Of a DNA stretch of 64,000 nucleotides, positions 8,297-17,628 are shown piece after piece. A program made the translations under genes and the position numbers. Each line of letters opens with the position of its first letter. Within the stretch, counting starts at the first letter, position 1. The DNA is taken from assembly GCA_965262565.1 (NCBI GenBank), contig CBDHFQ010000008.1:248001-312000 (forward strand), given 5' to 3'. The notes below the pieces were generated by a model. It was not told the origin of the DNA. It saw only the letters and a program-made list of their open reading frames with translations, and did no database searches. The DNA comes from CBDHFQ01 sp965262565. Its GTDB lineage: Bacteria; Bacteroidota; Bacteroidia; J057.

Positions 8297-10342
8297 CTAT
8301 ATAAGATGTTGTGCCACATAAAAAGAAAGTGCCTGAACAGAAAGCATCGGATTAACTCCACTACATTGCGGAAACAGGCTGGCATCGGCAACAAATAGAT
8401 TTTTAATTTCCCGAGTTTCTCCGTTAGGCTTAATTGGATGCCTGATATTTCCTCCTCCCATTCTGCAACTACCCATCTGATGCGCACTGAATAGAAGAAA
8501 ATGATTCGTTTGCCAGGGTTTTCGAGACAACTTCTGCAGATAATGAGTAAGATAATCCTTTCTGGGGAAAAAATTATGGGGTTGGTTATGCTGTACTCTA
8601 ACTTCTTCAGCCCCTGCAGCATGGTGAATTTTAACTGCTTCCTGAATACCATGCAAAAGATGTTTTCTATCGTATAAACTTAGATTATATCTAACGAGTG
8701 GTTGTTTTTGTTTGCTAGGTATTACCTGTCCTCCAAATCGATCTCTGGTAAGCACCACAAAAGAAGCCAGATGAGGTGCATCTAACATAGACTGTTTATA
8801 TTGACGACCAGATTCCCAACTGGCAGATAAGCCCATTAAGCCGGGATGCACGGGAGGAGTCTCTAATTTATAACCAAAATTTCCATCCAGGCGGGTGAAT
8901 TGGTCTGATAGGGCGGACATCATAGGTCCATACCAAGGTAACACCGGGTCTATATATTTTCCTGTAACAGCTACTGTAGGGTGTAGATATAAATTTTTAC
9001 CTATCTCAGCATGGCTTAAGCCGGATCTTAATAAAATGGTCGGAGTGTGTAGAGAACCAGCAGAACACACTATTCGCTTGGCTCTAATACGAATAGAAAT
9101 CTTTTGGCCATTTGAATCAGTATGCGTAGCTAGTACAGCATGAGCTATCCCTCTACGCGTCACAATTCTATCTGCTTCAGTTTGTGTGAGAACCACGGCT
9201 CCCTCTTTGATAGCATCAAGCAAAAAGGAACGATGGGTTCCCATCTTTTGTGCTTGGCTATCGCCTAAACAACTGAAGCCATAATTCCTCCATGTAGATT
9301 CATCCATTCCTCCTTCAAAAGGAATCTGATTCCTGGGAATAATATCTGTGTGATAGCCCAAAGATTGAGCACCATTAATTAAGGATTGGTTTTGGTGATT
9401 GTGAGTGCAAGGTAGGCTATGAGTATGTGTTCTCGCTTCAATGATATCAAAACACTTTTTATAAGAAGGGTCGAGAAATTGGGGATTATTATGCTCTGTA
9501 GCCCATTCGTGTAGGATATAATCAGGTGTACGTAAACTCGCAGCCCAGTTTACCGCCGTACCCCCACCAAAGCAACTCCCCGCAAGAATAGTCGTCCCGC
9601 CGTCAAGCGAGGTGAAGGCCCCTTTTCTCTCGTAAAGTAGCCCCATCATTTCCACTTCTCTTTGAGACAAATTCTGGTCAGGAACATAATGCCCTTTTTC
9701 TAATACAATAACCTCATCGCCGGCAGCAGCTAATTCAGCCGCAACTACTCCGCCACCTGCACCACTTCCGATCACCACTGAATCACAATACAGAGTTTGC
9801 CCATCAGATAATAACAGCATATCTTCTTTATCATGCAGCACATGTGGATTTTCCTCGGAATAATTCGGATTAAGCGTTGAGCCGGAGATAGCATCAGTAG
9901 TAGTTTGCTGATGAATAGGGCCAGGATATCCTAAACTACTCCAATTAGGATTAGGGGATTCCTGAGTGCTCCAACCGAAATAAAAAAAGCCACATAGCTT
10001 TTTTAGGGTGTTAAAAGCTTTTCTAAGAGATGGGATAGGACTACCTGCCCAAGATCTTAGTAGAGACTCCCTTTCTTCTAAGGATAAATAGGCAGCACTT
10101 TTCATAGGCCCCAACCAACTAAGCCCCAAAGTAGGGTAGGAAATGAGATTTAATAATTGTCTAAAAGCTTGCTGGTCCTCTTCTGGCAATTCATTGACAA
10201 GTTCAAGCATTCGATCTGAAACATATAGGTCGCTCGCTTTTCTTTTCCAATATCCCTGAGGATCATTAGGCCGGGAAATGGAAGGTATCAATGCATCGCA
10301 CATAGCACTTAAGGCCTGTCTTTGTCTGGGAGTAATTTGCAT
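8297..10342 (-). CDS. GMC-family FAD oxidoreductase, long-chain alcohol oxidase-like
   Basis: The protein has 681 residues. An N-terminal helical region (about 1-175) like that in fatty alcohol oxidases precedes the FAD domain, whose dinucleotide motif GSGAGGG lies at 192-198. The GMC signature follows (GGTTILAGSCFGGGTAVNW), and the C-terminal HQMGSCRMGG places the probable catalytic His at 621, with the FAD-contacting SGVNPMLSVQ near the end. Members oxidise long-chain alcohols or sterols, passing electrons to O2 or an acceptor. The oxidised substrate here is unknown. No signal peptide or twin-arginine motif is seen, so a cytoplasmic or membrane-peripheral site is likely. It is divergent from the TrpB-like gene (128 bp between starts). 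Confidence 0.88.
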   Translation of the reverse strand: MQITPRQRQALSAMCDALIPSISRPNDPQGYWKRKASDLYVSDRMLELVNELPEEDQQAFRQLLNLISYPTLGLSWLGPMKSAAYLSLEERESLLRSWAGSPIPSLRKAFNTLKKLCGFFYFGWSTQESPNPNWSSLGYPGPIHQQTTTDAISGSTLNPNYSEENPHVLHDKEDMLLLSDGQTLYCDSVVIGSGAGGGVVAAELAAAGDEVIVLEKGHYVPDQNLSQREVEMMGLLYERKGAFTSLDGGTTILAGSCFGGGTAVNWAASLRTPDYILHEWATEHNNPQFLDPSYKKCFDIIEARTHTHSLPCTHNHQNQSLINGAQSLGYHTDIIPRNQIPFEGGMDESTWRNYGFSCLGDSQAQKMGTHRSFLLDAIKEGAVVLTQTEADRIVTRRGIAHAVLATHTDSNGQKISIRIRAKRIVCSAGSLHTPTILLRSGLSHAEIGKNLYLHPTVAVTGKYIDPVLPWYGPMMSALSDQFTRLDGNFGYKLETPPVHPGLMGLSASWESGRQYKQSMLDAPHLASFVVLTRDRFGGQVIPSKQKQPLVRYNLSLYDRKHLLHGIQEAVKIHHAAGAEEVRVQHNQPHNFFPRKDYLTHYLQKLSRKPWQTNHFLLFSAHQMGSCRMGGGNIRHPIKPNGETREIKNLFVADASLFPQCSGVNPMLSVQALSFYVAQHLI

Positions 10343-10470
10343 AGAGTGAAAATATAAGAAAATTAATCTTTCCCGATAAATCTATCGTCGTTATGAAAAA
10401 TATATTATATTCAAAATGAGGGAAAATTTACCTTAACTCAATATCAAATAGCCTAAAAAGATCTAATAAT

Positions 10471-11838
10471 ATGCCCCAACAAAGAAAAATTACCCTTACA
10501 GAAAGAGAGATTCCTACACATTGGTATAATATTCAGGCCGATATGCCCAACCCGACACTTCCTCCTTTACATCCGGGAACAAAGCAACCTATTGGCCCTG
10601 AAGACTTAGCACCATTATTTCCCATGGAATTAATCAAGCAGGAAGTTTCTCAGGAGAGGTGGATTGAAATACCAGAAGAAGTAAGGGATGTGTATGCAAT
10701 GTGGCGACCAACCCCTCTTTTTAGGGCATATAATCTGGAAAAAGCCTTAGATACACCAGCAAAAATTTATTATAAATATGAAGGAGTAAGCCCTTCAGGA
10801 TCTCACAAGCCTAATACAGCTGTACCTCAGGCATATTATAACCAAAAAGAAGGAGTCAAAAGGATAACAACTGAAACGGGAGCGGGACAATGGGGAAGTG
10901 CCCTGAGTTTTGCGTGCCAACATTTTGGTTTAGTTTGTGAAGTATATATGGTGAAAATAAGTTACGAACAAAAACCTTACAGAAAGTTGATGATGAATAC
11001 TTGGGGGGCGGAAGTAATTGCTTCTCCGAGTGATAAAACTGAGGCAGGGAGAAAAATATTGGCACAATATCCGAATTCTCCCGGAAGTTTGGGAATTGCT
11101 ATTTCAGAGGCGGTAGAGCGCGCAGCCATGAATGAGGATACAAAATATTCTTTGGGAAGTGTATTAAATCACGTATTAATGCACCAGTCTATTATTGGGT
11201 TGGAGGCGTTAAAACAATTAGAAAAAGCGGGGGATTTTCCCGATATTGTCGTAGCTCCGTTTGGAGGCGGATCTAATTTTGCAGGTATATCTTTTCCATT
11301 CTTACATCAAAAGCTTACTCAAAATAAGCCATTGAGATGTATTGCCAGTGAGCCTGCTTCTTGTCCTAAATTAACAAAAGGAGAATTTAGATACGATTTT
11401 GGTGATACCATAGGCATGACACCTTTACTTCCGATGTACACCTTAGGGCATAATTTTGTTCCAGCTCCGATACATGCAGGAGGTTTGAGATATCATGGGG
11501 CAGGAGTTATTGTGAGCCAATTACTCAAGGATGGGATCATTGAAGCTGAGGCCTTACAGCAATTGGAATGTTTTGAAGCAGGAGTATTATTCGCCAAGTG
11601 CGAAGGGATTATTCCAGCACCGGAAGCAACACATGCCGTAGGAACAGTCATTAGAGAGGCACGAAAAGCGAAAGAGGAAGGGATAAGCAAGACTATTCTA
11701 TTTAATATGTGCGGGCATGGACATTTTGATATGGCGGCTTATGAGGCATTTTTCAATGGAAAACTTGTAAACCATCATTTTACCGATGATGAATTATATG
11801 CGAATTTAAGAGAACTTGATACACCTATACCGCAATAA
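10471..11838 (+). CDS. TrpB-like PLP-dependent enzyme (TrpB2 type)
   Basis: This 455-residue fold-type II PLP enzyme belongs to the TrpB2 branch, larger than canonical TrpB. The PLP Lys is Lys113 in GSHKPNTA, the TrpB2-specific ETGAGQWGSALSFA segment follows, and the phosphate loop is PFGGGSNFAG. TrpB2 proteins make tryptophan from indole and serine without TrpA in some archaea; others are linked to indole salvage or phosphoserine use. No trpA or other trp gene is nearby, so the role here is open. It is 26 bp upstream of the branching enzyme gene and could be co-transcribed with the glycogen genes, but a functional tie is not evident. Confidence 0.9.
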   Translation: MPQQRKITLTEREIPTHWYNIQADMPNPTLPPLHPGTKQPIGPEDLAPLFPMELIKQEVSQERWIEIPEEVRDVYAMWRPTPLFRAYNLEKALDTPAKIYYKYEGVSPSGSHKPNTAVPQAYYNQKEGVKRITTETGAGQWGSALSFACQHFGLVCEVYMVKISYEQKPYRKLMMNTWGAEVIASPSDKTEAGRKILAQYPNSPGSLGIAISEAVERAAMNEDTKYSLGSVLNHVLMHQSIIGLEALKQLEKAGDFPDIVVAPFGGGSNFAGISFPFLHQKLTQNKPLRCIASEPASCPKLTKGEFRYDFGDTIGMTPLLPMYTLGHNFVPAPIHAGGLRYHGAGVIVSQLLKDGIIEAEALQQLECFEAGVLFAKCEGIIPAPEATHAVGTVIREARKAKEEGISKTILFNMCGHGHFDMAAYEAFFNGKLVNHHFTDDELYANLRELDTPIPQ

Positions 11839-11864
11839 ATTTATTACAACAACCTAACCTTTCT

Positions 11865-13889
11865 ATGATTAAAAATAATCCTCAAACGAAGTTGGCACTC
11901 ATTCAGGACGATCCATGGTTAGAACCATATGAAAGAGAGATTTATGAAAGATATGATCGGTACCGCAAGCGACTAACAGAGATCATGGAATCTCATGGAA
12001 GCCTCTTAAATTTTGCACATGTTCATCAATATCTTGGTTTTAATTATGATGAGGAAAAAAAAGGATGGTGGTACAGGGAATGGGCACCAGCTGCATATGG
12101 GCTGTTTTTAGTAGGAGATTTTAATCAATGGGACAGGTCTGCTCATCCACTCCAAAAAAATGAAAGAGGGATTTGGGAAATTTTTCTACCAGATGCTGAG
12201 TATAGGGATTCATTTACCCATGGTTCTTTGGTAAAAGTGCACATAAAAGCAGCTAATGGAGAGCATGATCGGCTTCCTGCATTCTCCAAACGAGCCGTTC
12301 AGAATGATGAAACAAAAGATTTTACTACTCAGATATGGAACCCAGAAAAGCCCTTTGAATGGACTGATCAGGCTTTCAGATTATTCGAACATGAACACCC
12401 TGTGATTTATGAAGCTCATGTAGGCATGGCTACTGAAGCTGAAGGAATAGGCAGTTACAGGGATTTTGCTGATAAGGTACTTCCAAGGGTTCAGGATCTG
12501 GGATATAATTGTATACAGTTAATGGCTATTCAAGAGCATCCTTATTATGGGTCTTTTGGATATCACGTAAGTAATTTCTATGCACCATCATCCAGATTTG
12601 GAACGCCTGAAGATCTTAAATATCTGGTAAACAAAGCTCATGAAATGGGGATAGCGGTTGTGATGGATATTGTACATTCTCATGCAGTGAAAAATTTTGC
12701 TGAAGGCCTAAATGAGTTTGACGGTACGGATGGAATGTATTTTCACGAAGGTGGACGAGGATATCACAATTCCTGGGATTCGCGCCTGTTCAATTATGGA
12801 AAACCCGAGGTTCAGCAATTCCTACTTTCAAATATTACTTATTGGATAGAAGAGTTTCATTTCGATGGATTTAGATTTGACGGGGTAACTTCTATGTTGT
12901 ATTTACATCACGGTGATTTTGAAGTATTTGATCATTACGACAAATATTTTAAAGATGGGGTAGAATGGGATGCACTGATCTATCTTCAATTGGCAAATGA
13001 AGTGGTACATCGATTGAAGCCCAAAGCCATAACAATTGCTGAGGATATGAGTGGAATGCCTGGTTTGTGTAGGAAAATGCCTGAAGGAGGATTGGGGTTT
13101 GACTATCGTTTGGCCATGGCGGTACCGGATTATTGGATAAAACTTTTAAAACATAAATCTGACGAGGAGTGGAATATATACGAATTGTGGCATGAAGTAA
13201 CTAACAGGCGATATAAGGAAAAGACGGTGTCTTATGCAGAGTCTCACGATCAGGCATTAGTGGGAGATAAAACTATCGCCTTTTGGTTGATGGATAAAGA
13301 GATGTACTGGCATATGACTAAGGGGGATGAGAATATAATTATCGATAGGGGAATAGCACTACACAAAATGATTCGATTGATTAGTGGTACAGGAGCCGGA
13401 GAATCTTATATGAATTTTATCGGAAATGAATTTGGACATCCTGAGTGGGTTGACTTTCCAAGAGAAGGAAATAACTGGAGTTATAAGTACAGTAGGAGGC
13501 AGTGGTCCTTAGTAGATAATAAACAGCTAAAGTATGAGTATTTAAACAATTTTGACAGAGCAATGATACATCTCATAAAAGATGAAAAAATATTGCAAAG
13601 CTATCCTGCCAAACAGTTAAATATGGATCACGAAAATAATGTGATTATTTATGAGAGGAATAACTTAATATTTGTATTTAATTTTCATCCAAGTAATTCC
13701 ATTTGGGATTACAGATTTTACGTTCCTCAGGCAGGTTCTTATAAAATTATTTTGAACTCTGATGGAGAACAATTTGGAGGACACAAAAGAATCGATGACC
13801 AGATAACGTATGATACGAATGACTCTCAGCAGTTGAGCATCTATTTAACCAGTAGGACCGCATTGATAATGCAAAAAGTAGAAAAATAA
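11865..13889 (+). CDS. glgB: 1,4-alpha-glucan branching enzyme, GH13, eukaryote-like (GBE1) type
   Basis: The 674-residue enzyme makes alpha-1,6 branches in glycogen. A CBM48-like N-terminal domain carries REWAPAAYGLFLVGDFNQWD, a wording close to eukaryotic branching enzymes (REWAP...LxGDFNxW). The GH13 barrel shows the nucleophile Asp339 in DGFRFDGVTSM, the acid/base Glu393 in IAEDMSGMPG, and the transition-state stabiliser pair His461-Asp462 in YAESHDQALVGDKT. A C-terminal beta domain follows. The length and these motifs fit the GBE1/GH13_8 group rather than the longer E. coli GlgB. It is the second gene of the glucan block, 50 bp before the GT3 glycogen synthase gene, whose product it would modify. 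Confidence 0.94.
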   Translation: MIKNNPQTKLALIQDDPWLEPYEREIYERYDRYRKRLTEIMESHGSLLNFAHVHQYLGFNYDEEKKGWWYREWAPAAYGLFLVGDFNQWDRSAHPLQKNERGIWEIFLPDAEYRDSFTHGSLVKVHIKAANGEHDRLPAFSKRAVQNDETKDFTTQIWNPEKPFEWTDQAFRLFEHEHPVIYEAHVGMATEAEGIGSYRDFADKVLPRVQDLGYNCIQLMAIQEHPYYGSFGYHVSNFYAPSSRFGTPEDLKYLVNKAHEMGIAVVMDIVHSHAVKNFAEGLNEFDGTDGMYFHEGGRGYHNSWDSRLFNYGKPEVQQFLLSNITYWIEEFHFDGFRFDGVTSMLYLHHGDFEVFDHYDKYFKDGVEWDALIYLQLANEVVHRLKPKAITIAEDMSGMPGLCRKMPEGGLGFDYRLAMAVPDYWIKLLKHKSDEEWNIYELWHEVTNRRYKEKTVSYAESHDQALVGDKTIAFWLMDKEMYWHMTKGDENIIIDRGIALHKMIRLISGTGAGESYMNFIGNEFGHPEWVDFPREGNNWSYKYSRRQWSLVDNKQLKYEYLNNFDRAMIHLIKDEKILQSYPAKQLNMDHENNVIIYERNNLIFVFNFHPSNSIWDYRFYVPQAGSYKIILNSDGEQFGGHKRIDDQITYDTNDSQQLSIYLTSRTALIMQKVEK

Positions 13890-13939
13890 ATATCCGATAA
13901 ATATACAAGCCCCATAAAAGCTGACTACACGCTCGAGTT

Positions 13940-15811
13940 ATGATAAATGATCAATATAACCAACAGAAGCTCATCCATGAGGAGGAGCTATTCAGCAATG
14001 GTCATCATGCTGAACAAGAAGACGACTCAAATGTACTTTTGCTGGAAGTAGCATTTGAAGTAGCTAATCAGGTAGGGGGAATATATACTGTTATTCGTTC
14101 GAAAGCCGGGAGTATGGTAGAGACCTGGGAAGATAATTACCTTTGCGTAGGTCCGTATGTGCACCCTAATGTATCAGCGGTTTTTGAACCTATTGAGGAC
14201 GATGAACATCCTTTCGGACAAGCAGTAATAAACCTCAGAAAATTAGGGTTTGAGGTGCACTATGGCAGGTGGTTAATAGCTGGCAGACCCAAAACGGTTT
14301 TATTCAATCCATATTCTGTTTACGACCAATTAGGTGAGATCAAATATCTTCTTTGGGAACATCACGACATTAGTACCCCAGGAGAAGATGATTTGATTAA
14401 CCAGGTAGTTGCTCTGGGGTATATGGTGAAAATGTTTGTAACCAAACTTACAGAGCTTCCAGATTTTAATAAAGAGGTGGTGGTACATGTTCATGAATGG
14501 ATGGTTGGAACAGTTATTCCGGAAATTAGAAGAGATCAGTTGCCAGTTCGTACTATATTTACAACTCATGCTACCCTATTAGGAAGGTATTTGGCGATGA
14601 ATGATCCAGATTTCTATGGGCATTTGCCGTTTTTTGACTGGGCGAGAGAGGCGAGATATTTCAATATAGAAACCCAAATTAAAATCGAACGTGCTGCAGC
14701 TCATGGCGCACATGTGTTCACTACGGTGAGTGATGTGACAGCTACTGAATGTGAACACCTTATAGGGAGGAAGCCAGAAGTGATTTTACCCAATGGATTG
14801 AACGTAAAGCGGTATGATGTGAGACATGAGGTCCAAAATGTGCACCAACGCCAAAAGGAAAAAATCCATACATTCACGATGGGGCATTTTTTTCATAGCT
14901 ATTCGTTCGATTTGGATAAAACATTGTATTTTTTCACCTCCGGGAGATTTGAATATAAAAATAAAGGCTATGATTTGACATTGGAAGCATTGGCAAGGCT
15001 AAACTGGAGAATGAAACAAGCAAATATGGATAAAACCATCATTATGTTTTTCATTACCAAGCAACCGTATCAGTTCATTAATCCAGATGTATTAGAAAAG
15101 AGGGCGCTGATGGAAAAGATAAGGGAAATATCCGAGGGAATTGAGAAACAGATAGGGGATCGCTTATTTTTCGAAGCTGCCTTTAGCCCCGAGCAGAAAT
15201 TTCCCGATTTGAATAAATTTGTCGATGATGAATGGAAAATCCGACTTAGAAGAAGTTTACAATCATGGAGATCTTCTCATCTTCCTACCATTGTTACACA
15301 CAATTTGCACAATGATGCTAGTGATCCGATATTAAATTTTCTAAGATCTTCCAGCTTGGTAAACAGAGAAGAGGATTGTGTAAAGGTAGTTTACCATCCT
15401 GATTTTATTTCTCCTACGAATCCACTTTTTGGAATGGACTATCCTGAGTTTGTCCGCGGTTGCCACTTGGGAATATTTCCCAGTTATTACGAACCTTGGG
15501 GATATACGCCTTTGGAATGTATAGTAAGTGGAGTTCCGGCAGTTACAAGTGATCTTGCAGGATTTGGAGATTACGTAAAAGAGAATTTCAAGCATCCGGA
15601 AGACTTTGGGATATATGTTGTAGATCGCAAACAAAGCAGTTTTGATGAGTCAGCTAATCAACTGGCAGATATATTATTTAATTTTGTCCAGAAAAGCCGG
15701 TTAGATCGAATAACTCAAAGGTATGAGTCAGAAAGTGCATCTATTAATTTTGATTGGAAAATGCTTACTCGCTATTATAAGCAGGCTTATGATTTGGCGT
15801 TAAAAAGGTAA
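13940..15811 (+). CDS. Glycogen synthase, GT3 family (animal/fungal type)
   Basis: A 623-residue retaining glycosyltransferase. The start VAFEVANQVGGIYTVIRSKA and the following GPYVHPNVSAVF closely match the N-terminus of eukaryotic GYS enzymes, unlike the KTGGL of bacterial GlgA (GT5). The C-terminal donor-site motif SYYEPWGYTPLECIVSG contains the E-x7-E pair. GT3 enzymes extend alpha-1,4-glucan from UDP-glucose (sometimes other NDP-glucoses). GT3 synthases are known in Bacteroidota, so this is typical for the phylum. The N-terminal 30 residues are a polar extension. Arginine clusters like those used for glucose-6-phosphate control in eukaryotes appear as KIRLRRSLQSWRSSH, but regulation is unproven. 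It lies between the branching enzyme and the GT4 genes. Confidence 0.92.
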   Translation: MINDQYNQQKLIHEEELFSNGHHAEQEDDSNVLLLEVAFEVANQVGGIYTVIRSKAGSMVETWEDNYLCVGPYVHPNVSAVFEPIEDDEHPFGQAVINLRKLGFEVHYGRWLIAGRPKTVLFNPYSVYDQLGEIKYLLWEHHDISTPGEDDLINQVVALGYMVKMFVTKLTELPDFNKEVVVHVHEWMVGTVIPEIRRDQLPVRTIFTTHATLLGRYLAMNDPDFYGHLPFFDWAREARYFNIETQIKIERAAAHGAHVFTTVSDVTATECEHLIGRKPEVILPNGLNVKRYDVRHEVQNVHQRQKEKIHTFTMGHFFHSYSFDLDKTLYFFTSGRFEYKNKGYDLTLEALARLNWRMKQANMDKTIIMFFITKQPYQFINPDVLEKRALMEKIREISEGIEKQIGDRLFFEAAFSPEQKFPDLNKFVDDEWKIRLRRSLQSWRSSHLPTIVTHNLHNDASDPILNFLRSSSLVNREEDCVKVVYHPDFISPTNPLFGMDYPEFVRGCHLGIFPSYYEPWGYTPLECIVSGVPAVTSDLAGFGDYVKENFKHPEDFGIYVVDRKQSSFDESANQLADILFNFVQKSRLDRITQRYESESASINFDWKMLTRYYKQAYDLALKR

Positions 15812-15942
15812 TCAGTATAGGTATTGATAAGATTAACTAAGTCCGGGTATTCATTTGATTATTGTAAACTTTATTTATCTTTACCTCATCAAATATTAAT
15901 TGATATGAAAAAATTCATCATGCCCTAAATTAAATCAAACAA

Positions 15943-17589
15943 GTGAAACTAAAGGTGCTTATGCTCGGATGGGAATTCCCCCCTTTTATTAATGGTGGAC
16001 TAGGGGTTGCCAGCCTGGGATTAGGAAAAGCTATCGCAGAACATACAGATTTAACAATAATTATTCCCCGGACAGACCCGGAATATCTACTTGATAAGGC
16101 TCAATTAATCGGATTAAATGATATAACAGTAGAATCATGGACACACCTTGAGCGGGAAGCCTATGATAGTATTATAGAAAAGGCAGAATTAGAATATATT
16201 CGATCAAACCTATCTCCCTATGAAACTTCCCAAACAGTGTTCTTTTCGTGGGAAGAAAAGCCAGGAAGTGTTGAAAAAGAGTTCTCCCTCCCAGCCGCAG
16301 AAAGCTATGTGGATGTAGAATCGCAAGGAAAAAGTGAAATATATCATCAAGAGGATAACCATCATCACGAAAATACCTTCGAATCTCATCCTGGATATTC
16401 AGAACATTATCATGAGGAACATTCAGGAGACCATGTTCAAGAAGGAGCGTATATTCATACTCCATCGAATATACATCATCATTCCAGTGCTGAACCAGTC
16501 CCTACCCAAGATTCCCATCTTGATGACCTATCTGCATCCTTTTCTGAACATGCAGAGATTGTAAATTATCATATCCAACAACAAATTTCTGCTGATATTA
16601 GGAAGGAATCTTTAGATACAGACCCATTTGAATTAGTGCAAGGGAAGAGCAAAAACATGCTTGATATTAAGGAATTATATGGAGGCGATGTCATCCAGCA
16701 TGTGATAGATTATGGAAAATTTGCCAGCGAGATAGCTTTAGAGAAACATTTCGATATTATCCATGCGCACGATTGGATGACTTTTCTTGCGGGATTAGAA
16801 TTGAAAGGACTTACAGGAAAACCCCTGGCATTGCATATACACTCTTTAGAGTATGATAGAAGCGGTCCATATGTCAGGAATTGGGTATACTATCTGGAGA
16901 AATATGCAATGGAAAAAGCGGATTTAATCATTCCTGTAAGTGAATATAGTGCTGATATTATTGAGACGTACTATGAGATTAATCGCTCAAAAATTGCTCC
17001 AGTTCATAATGGATTGGATATTCCAGAGGTAAAACGCGTAAAGAAACCCTTTCCCGAACATTTAGTCATTTTTTTGGGAAGAATAACTGAACAGAAAGGA
17101 CCTCAATTCTTTCTGCAAATGGCATTGCGCATACTTAAACAGAGGCAGGATGTACGCTTTGTGATGGCTGGTCAGGGGAATTTGTTGCCTCAACTCATCC
17201 AAAAGGTAGCAGAGCATCGTATCGGAGATAAATTTCACTTCACCGGTTTTCTTCAAACAAATAAAGTGAGGGAATTGCTGGGGATGGCCGATGTGTTTGT
17301 GATGCCTTCGGTATCTGAACCGTTTGGACTGGCTGCGGTAGAAGCTGCTCATTCAGGAGTACCTTGTGTAATTTCTAATCAGTCAGGAGCAGCAGAAGTA
17401 CTTAAAGGTGCTCTTAAAGCAAATTATTGGGATTCAGATAAATTAGCGAGACATGTAAATATGTTATTAGATAGTCCAGATGTGAGGGAGGAAGTAGTAG
17501 AAGAAATGCAGGAACATTTAAAAGTTAGCTGGGATGATGCAGCACAGAAAGTCTTACATGCCTACGAGATGATTTTGAGTAATGAATAA
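15943..17589 (+). CDS. GT4/GT5-like glycosyltransferase with histidine-rich insert
   Basis: This 548-residue GT-B enzyme starts at GTG 15943; no ATG is available before LMLGWEFPP. The N-terminal half carries GWEFPPFINGGLGVASLGL, as in glycogen-synthase-like GT4 enzymes, and the C-terminal half has the donor site PSVSEPFGLAAVEAAHSG with the E-x7-E pair. Between them, after residue 90, an insert of roughly 140 residues interrupts the N-terminal domain; residues 135-192 hold 14 histidines in 58 residues. The rest of the insert is acidic and looks disordered. The domain resumes near residue 230 and reaches FDIIHAHDWMTFLAG. Its neighbours suggest alpha-glucan synthesis or priming. A 131-bp gap separates it from the GT3 gene. 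Confidence 0.85.
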   Translation: MKLKVLMLGWEFPPFINGGLGVASLGLGKAIAEHTDLTIIIPRTDPEYLLDKAQLIGLNDITVESWTHLEREAYDSIIEKAELEYIRSNLSPYETSQTVFFSWEEKPGSVEKEFSLPAAESYVDVESQGKSEIYHQEDNHHHENTFESHPGYSEHYHEEHSGDHVQEGAYIHTPSNIHHHSSAEPVPTQDSHLDDLSASFSEHAEIVNYHIQQQISADIRKESLDTDPFELVQGKSKNMLDIKELYGGDVIQHVIDYGKFASEIALEKHFDIIHAHDWMTFLAGLELKGLTGKPLALHIHSLEYDRSGPYVRNWVYYLEKYAMEKADLIIPVSEYSADIIETYYEINRSKIAPVHNGLDIPEVKRVKKPFPEHLVIFLGRITEQKGPQFFLQMALRILKQRQDVRFVMAGQGNLLPQLIQKVAEHRIGDKFHFTGFLQTNKVRELLGMADVFVMPSVSEPFGLAAVEAAHSGVPCVISNQSGAAEVLKGALKANYWDSDKLARHVNMLLDSPDVREEVVEEMQEHLKVSWDDAAQKVLHAYEMILSNE

Positions 17590-17628
17590 ACGATCGTTAT
17601 CCATAACTAACCCTTATCCAAATAATTT

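Noticed and set aside
8266..8652. 128-codon minus-strand frame at the end of the GMC oxidoreductase
   Set aside because: Lies almost wholly within the GMC gene in another frame; no domain and no separate signals.
13940..15811. Horizontal transfer of the GT3 synthase from a eukaryote
   Set aside because: GT3 synthases are widespread in Bacteroidota and base use matches the neighbours; no sign of recent transfer.
15905..15928. Seven-codon mini-gene (MKKFIMP) before the GT4 gene, as a leader peptide
   Set aside because: Too short and without attenuator hairpins or biased codons; chance is likely.
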